Origin: Legionellales bacterium UBA5158
Lineage (GTDB): Bacteria > Pseudomonadota > Gammaproteobacteria > DSM-16500
Assembly: GCA_002413665.1 (NCBI GenBank)
Contig: DHXK01000125.1
Coordinates: forward strand, 32,613 to 40,733
Reading direction: 5' to 3'
Length of the DNA stretch: 8,121 nt
The notes beneath the pieces were generated by a model, which was not told the DNA's origin, searched no databases, and saw only the letters and a program-made list of their open reading frames with translations. The translations under genes were made by a program, and so were the position numbers. Shown one piece after another: positions 5,431 through 8,121 of this stretch (position 1 is its first letter; every line of letters begins with the position of its first letter).

Positions 5431-6244
5431 CTTTCATAAGATGCAAGCGCTCGGAAATGATTTTGTTATTATTGAATTAATTTCTCAAATTTTTGACTTT
5501 AACACTTTAAACATATCTCAACTGGCCGATCGACGTACTGGAATAGGCTTTGATCAACTTATTTTAATAAATAAGGGTCCGCAGGCAAATTTTTCATGTC
5601 GCATTTTCAATTCCGATGGCACTGAAGCTGAGCAATGTGGCAATGGGCTAAGATGTGTTGCAAAATTAGTTTATGATTTGGATTTTACTAAAGAGCTTAG
5701 CTTTACTATCGAAACTAAAGCGGGAATATTTACAGTTAGCATTAACTCTAACTTAACTATCACAATCTCAATGGGGCACCCCATTTTTGAACCCACTCTA
5801 ATTCCTTTCGTGACAAAAACTCAGAATAAATCTTATCTTCTTCCCTTAACAAATTGCGACGTCACTATTGCTGTGTTATCTATGGGAAATCCTCATGCTA
5901 TATTGCAAACTAGTCACTCAAATGAGTTACTCATTCAAAAAAATGCGGCTGAGATAGCGAGTCATAAAGCTTTTCCTCAAGGCATCAATCTTGGTTTTAT
6001 GGAAATTTTAAATCGGAATACCATACGTTTGCGTACATTTGAGCGAGGCGTTGGTGAGACATATGCTTGTGGCAGTAACGCGTGTGCAGCTGTTGTAGCC
6101 GGTATTATTAATGGCACTCTAGATCACAAAGTAAAGGTTGAGCTTGCATTAGGAAGTTTAGAAATTGAGTGGGATGAAAAAAATGAGCCTGTCATGATGA
6201 CAGGCCCAGCTGACTATGTATTTGAAGGTTGGTTAGCTTTTTAA
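5417..6244 (+). CDS. dapF: Diaminopimelate epimerase
   Basis: This cytoplasmic, PLP-independent enzyme epimerises LL-diaminopimelate to meso-diaminopimelate, the precursor of lysine and the peptidoglycan cross-linking residue. The product is 275 residues from the ATG at 5417. An upstream in-frame TTG at 5405 would add four residues, but the MKKINFHKMQALGNDF start fits the family. The two catalytic cysteines are C74 (EQCGNG) and C218 (YACGSNAC), at essentially the E. coli spacing. Substrate-contact residues are in place: N14 (LGNDF), N65 (IFNSDG), N158 (GNPHA), N191 (INLGF), and E209-R210 (FERGVGET). The loop after the second cysteine is CGSN rather than the usual CGSG or CGTG. There is no clear Shine-Dalgarno sequence; the start lies inside lptM, so coupled translation is likely. 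The stop overlaps the convergent pilP stop. The function is secure. Confidence 0.97.
   Translation: MKKINFHKMQALGNDFVIIELISQIFDFNTLNISQLADRRTGIGFDQLILINKGPQANFSCRIFNSDGTEAEQCGNGLRCVAKLVYDLDFTKELSFTIETKAGIFTVSINSNLTITISMGHPIFEPTLIPFVTKTQNKSYLLPLTNCDVTIAVLSMGNPHAILQTSHSNELLIQKNAAEIASHKAFPQGINLGFMEILNRNTIRLRTFERGVGETYACGSNACAAVVAGIINGTLDHKVKVELALGSLEIEWDEKNEPVMMTGPADYVFEGWLAF
6177..6205 (-). terminator. Likely intrinsic terminator of the pilO-pilP operon, inside dapF
   Basis: Positions 6187-6205 (GCCTGTCATGATGACAGGC) form a perfect inverted repeat with a 1-nt centre, giving a GC-containing stem of at least 7 bp with a 5-nt loop. Read on the minus strand the stem is followed after three bases by seven T residues (6183-6177), the classical layout of a Rho-independent terminator. 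It lies about 35 nt past the pilP stop, so it would end pilus transcripts, and it sits antisense within the dapF C-terminal coding sequence. On the plus strand no T-run follows, so it should not terminate dapF. Confidence 0.7.
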
Positions 6245-7002
6245 ATAGCAGAGCTAATTGGAATTCTTCTTGTCTTGCCATCTTTCTGCAGAGTTACACC
6301 CTTAGTATTGATGAAAATAACAGTGGATCCGTCTGCGGGCAAGGTATCTCCAATTGTAAGGCTATATAATTTACCTAGGTTACCTATGACCGCTCTCCAT
6401 TTATTATCTTTTTTAGAAACAGATAACACCACATAATTCGGTTCAGCTTTGGTCGTAGTTACTGTAGTTTTTATAGTCTGCTGATCGGGCATCATGCCAG
6501 GTAGGTTTTGACCCGGAGGCAGTAAACTAGCTGGCAAAGGAGCATTTACAAGAAGATCTGTTATACTTTTTTCAGAGGTCACCGTGTCAAGTTTTGATTT
6601 GGTAATCGCTTGCGTGGTTTCTGCTATCTCCCGCTGAATTTTTAACATTTGTAATTGATTTACTGCGTTGATATATCGTGTTTCATTTTCACGTTGAGTT
6701 TTTAATTCTTCTGGATTAATTGATAAGCTTAAAATACTTGGTGCAACCGGTTGGGCCGGCATTGCGGAGGCAGGATTTACATTTTGCAACGGTGCAGGAG
6801 ACGTAGCTTTTATAGGGCTAGCACTGTTCATTGCCACTTCAGCTTTTGGTGCTGATGGAGTGCGCGCAGATTCACCACCTCCGCCAAATAAACCTGCTGC
6901 CTGCCATATGACAAAAAGTACTATGACTGCAACAATAGCAATAGTAATTTTTTGTTTGTTGCCACCCGCAAGCATCGAATTTTTGGTTTGAGTATCTACC
7001 AT
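6241..7002 (-). CDS. pilP: Type IVb pilus biogenesis protein, PilP-like (R64 thin-pilus type)
   Basis: This 253-residue envelope protein looks like PilP of R64-type (type IVb) pilus loci. It has a short cytoplasmic N-terminus, a single membrane segment at about 19-38 (ITIAIVAVIVLFVIWQAAGL), a Gly- then Pro/Ala-rich linker (39-90), a helical coiled-coil-like stretch (about 97-146, rich in Q, E, K and L), a second flexible Pro/Thr-rich linker, and a C-terminal beta domain (189-250). That last domain, with VIGNLGKLYSLTIGDTLP and VTLQKDGKTRRIPIS, resembles the homology-region fold of type II secretion GspC and pilus PilP proteins that link inner and outer membrane parts. The ATG at 7002 is preceded by AGGGA about 8 nt upstream, inside the end of pilO, with only 3 nt between the genes, so coupled translation is likely. 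It is the last gene before convergent dapF. The GspC/PilP-like architecture is clear; the exact subfamily assignment is by context. Confidence 0.75.
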   Translation of the reverse strand: MVDTQTKNSMLAGGNKQKITIAIVAVIVLFVIWQAAGLFGGGGESARTPSAPKAEVAMNSASPIKATSPAPLQNVNPASAMPAQPVAPSILSLSINPEELKTQRENETRYINAVNQLQMLKIQREIAETTQAITKSKLDTVTSEKSITDLLVNAPLPASLLPPGQNLPGMMPDQQTIKTTVTTTKAEPNYVVLSVSKKDNKWRAVIGNLGKLYSLTIGDTLPADGSTVIFINTKGVTLQKDGKTRRIPISSAI

Positions 7003-7005
7003 GGC

Positions 7006-8121
7006 TTAATTCCCTAGCGCTTTAAGATTAATTGAACCCGACATATTTCCCTCATCTATTTTTAGAAACATTTTAGATAAGGTCAACGGTAACCCTCTTA
7101 ATTGTTTTCCAATTAAATTAAACGTAGAGGGAGAAACATTTGGTAAAGTTATAATTAATGATGCTTCTGAATAATTCTTTTTAGCCGAGATAGCGCCTAA
7201 TTGTAAGTTATTTCCAGGAATAACATTAGATAAATTATCAATTAATTTACCTATGATTTGATCTAAAGGAATAATACTTTCAGGGGGTACTCTCTTATAA
7301 TAAAGCAAATTGAAGTTTAAAAATATTCCTTTAGGTGATATCTCTGTTGTAGCTTCTAATTTTTTCGCCCATCGAAAAAGAGTTTCAATTTTTACACCGC
7401 TTGAGCTCACTAAAATTCGAATGGTACCCGTATTATCTGCATTTAAAATATAATCTATTGTTTCGGGTTTCCAGCCAGGAATAGTGTATACCAAGCTTAG
7501 CTTTCTCAAAATTGCTTCAATTTGCAAATCAGCGCCAGGAGTAGTTAAAGCATCTTTATATTGTTGTAATCCATCTTCGACTGGTGCAAAAGGAGTTTGT
7601 ATTAATATTGGCTGCTCCTCAGTAGGTGTCATTAAATATGACCAGCCTAGCCATGCTAGTATTAATAAAATTGCACCTATTATTATTTGCTTGGTGGGTA
7701 AAACTCCTATCCCTTGTGCCTTTAATACAGTATCAACTAATTGTAGTTGAAAGCTTTTAACGGTAGGTAGTTTTGGAAAAAGAGGTTCATCTAGAACGGT
7801 AAACGATGCAACTGAACTAGCATCAAAAGAAAACTTCCCTTCTAGGGGCAATTCGCTTATAGGAACATCGCCGTGAATATAAATATTAAAATTATTCTGT
7901 TGTGAAATAAAAACGACTAGCTCTTCTGGAATGCTATCGAGAGGAAAACTTCCATCTAAATATACACTTCCAGACTTAACAATAACAAGTATAGCTTCTG
8001 CCGTGTTTGGTATGGCTTCACAATAAATCATGTCGGTCGGACGTTTGAAATGTTGCCAAACACATTCGCCTAACAGAAATCCGGAATCAGGAGAAAATGC
8101 TACTTCATACTGGGTTGCATT
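7006..8121 (-). CDS. pilO: Type IVb pilus assembly protein, PilO-like (PAP_PilO type), N-terminus missing
   Basis: The frame is open to the right edge: codons before the ATG at 8031 continue in frame (reading NATQYEVAFSPDSGFLLGE and onward), so that ATG is internal and the gene start lies outside. The visible 371 residues show a soluble N-terminal region of about 143 residues, one transmembrane segment (about 144-164, containing IIIGAILLILAWLGWSYLM), and a periplasmic C-terminal region of about 200 residues with alternating helices and strands. This bitopic layout, like GspL or a PilM-PilN fusion, matches the R64-type PilO pilin accessory family (about 430 residues), an inner-membrane part of the thin-pilus assembly platform. 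Adjacency 5' of a PilP-like gene, 3 nt apart, repeats the R64 pilO-pilP order. Without the N-terminus and without a search, the family call rests on architecture and context; a divergent GspL-like protein is the alternative. Confidence 0.68.
   Translation of the reverse strand, partial: NATQYEVAFSPDSGFLLGECVWQHFKRPTDMIYCEAIPNTAEAILVIVKSGSVYLDGSFPLDSIPEELVVFISQQNNFNIYIHGDVPISELPLEGKFSFDASSVASFTVLDEPLFPKLPTVKSFQLQLVDTVLKAQGIGVLPTKQIIIGAILLILAWLGWSYLMTPTEEQPILIQTPFAPVEDGLQQYKDALTTPGADLQIEAILRKLSLVYTIPGWKPETIDYILNADNTGTIRILVSSSGVKIETLFRWAKKLEATTEISPKGIFLNFNLLYYKRVPPESIIPLDQIIGKLIDNLSNVIPGNNLQLGAISAKKNYSEASLIITLPNVSPSTFNLIGKQLRGLPLTLSKMFLKIDEGNMSGSINLKALGN

Overview
The window is AT-rich, fully coding bacterial chromosome. 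Its gene content points to a gammaproteobacterium: a large-type NAD-dependent glutamate dehydrogenase, a zapA/5-formyl-THF cyclo-ligase pair, and an lptM-dapF pair. A Legionellales-like (Legionella/Coxiella relative) origin is a reasonable guess from the low GC and protein style, but it is inference and not proven by anything here. No tRNA, rRNA, CRISPR array, insertion sequence or phage gene was recognised.

Layout. (1) Positions 1-2378, plus strand: the C-terminal third of a GDH2-class NAD-glutamate dehydrogenase (cut by the left edge), then a fluoride channel gene (crcB/fluC) and a DUF190 PII-like gene, closely spaced. (2) Positions 2375-3478, minus strand: a compact operon read as small coiled-coil ZapB-like protein (TIGR02449 type), zapA, then the 5-formyltetrahydrofolate cyclo-ligase gene (fau). 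It converges on the DUF190 gene with overlapping stop codons. (3) Positions 3479-3655: the only sizeable intergenic gap (177 nt), a divergent promoter region. (4) Positions 3656-6244, plus strand: pgi, a 45-codon lptM lipoprotein gene, and dapF, each overlapping the next. (5) Positions 6241-8121, minus strand: the end of a type IVb (R64 thin-pilus type) pilus operon, with pilO (cut by the right edge) followed 3 nt later by pilP. Its last gene overlaps the dapF stop. A likely intrinsic terminator for this operon lies inside the dapF coding sequence.

Functional themes are central metabolism (glutamate catabolism, glucose-6-phosphate isomerisation, folate salvage, meso-DAP supply), Z-ring assembly, fluoride resistance, outer-membrane LPS-translocon maturation, and a pilus assembly platform. 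The notable points are structural: extreme compaction with both convergent gene pairs sharing a TTAA stop overlap, a tiny GTG-start lptM threaded between pgi and dapF, a terminator embedded antisense in dapF, the lack of space for a 6S RNA gene between zapA and fau, and a pil operon that ends at pilP. I did not find strong evidence of a wholly undescribed system.
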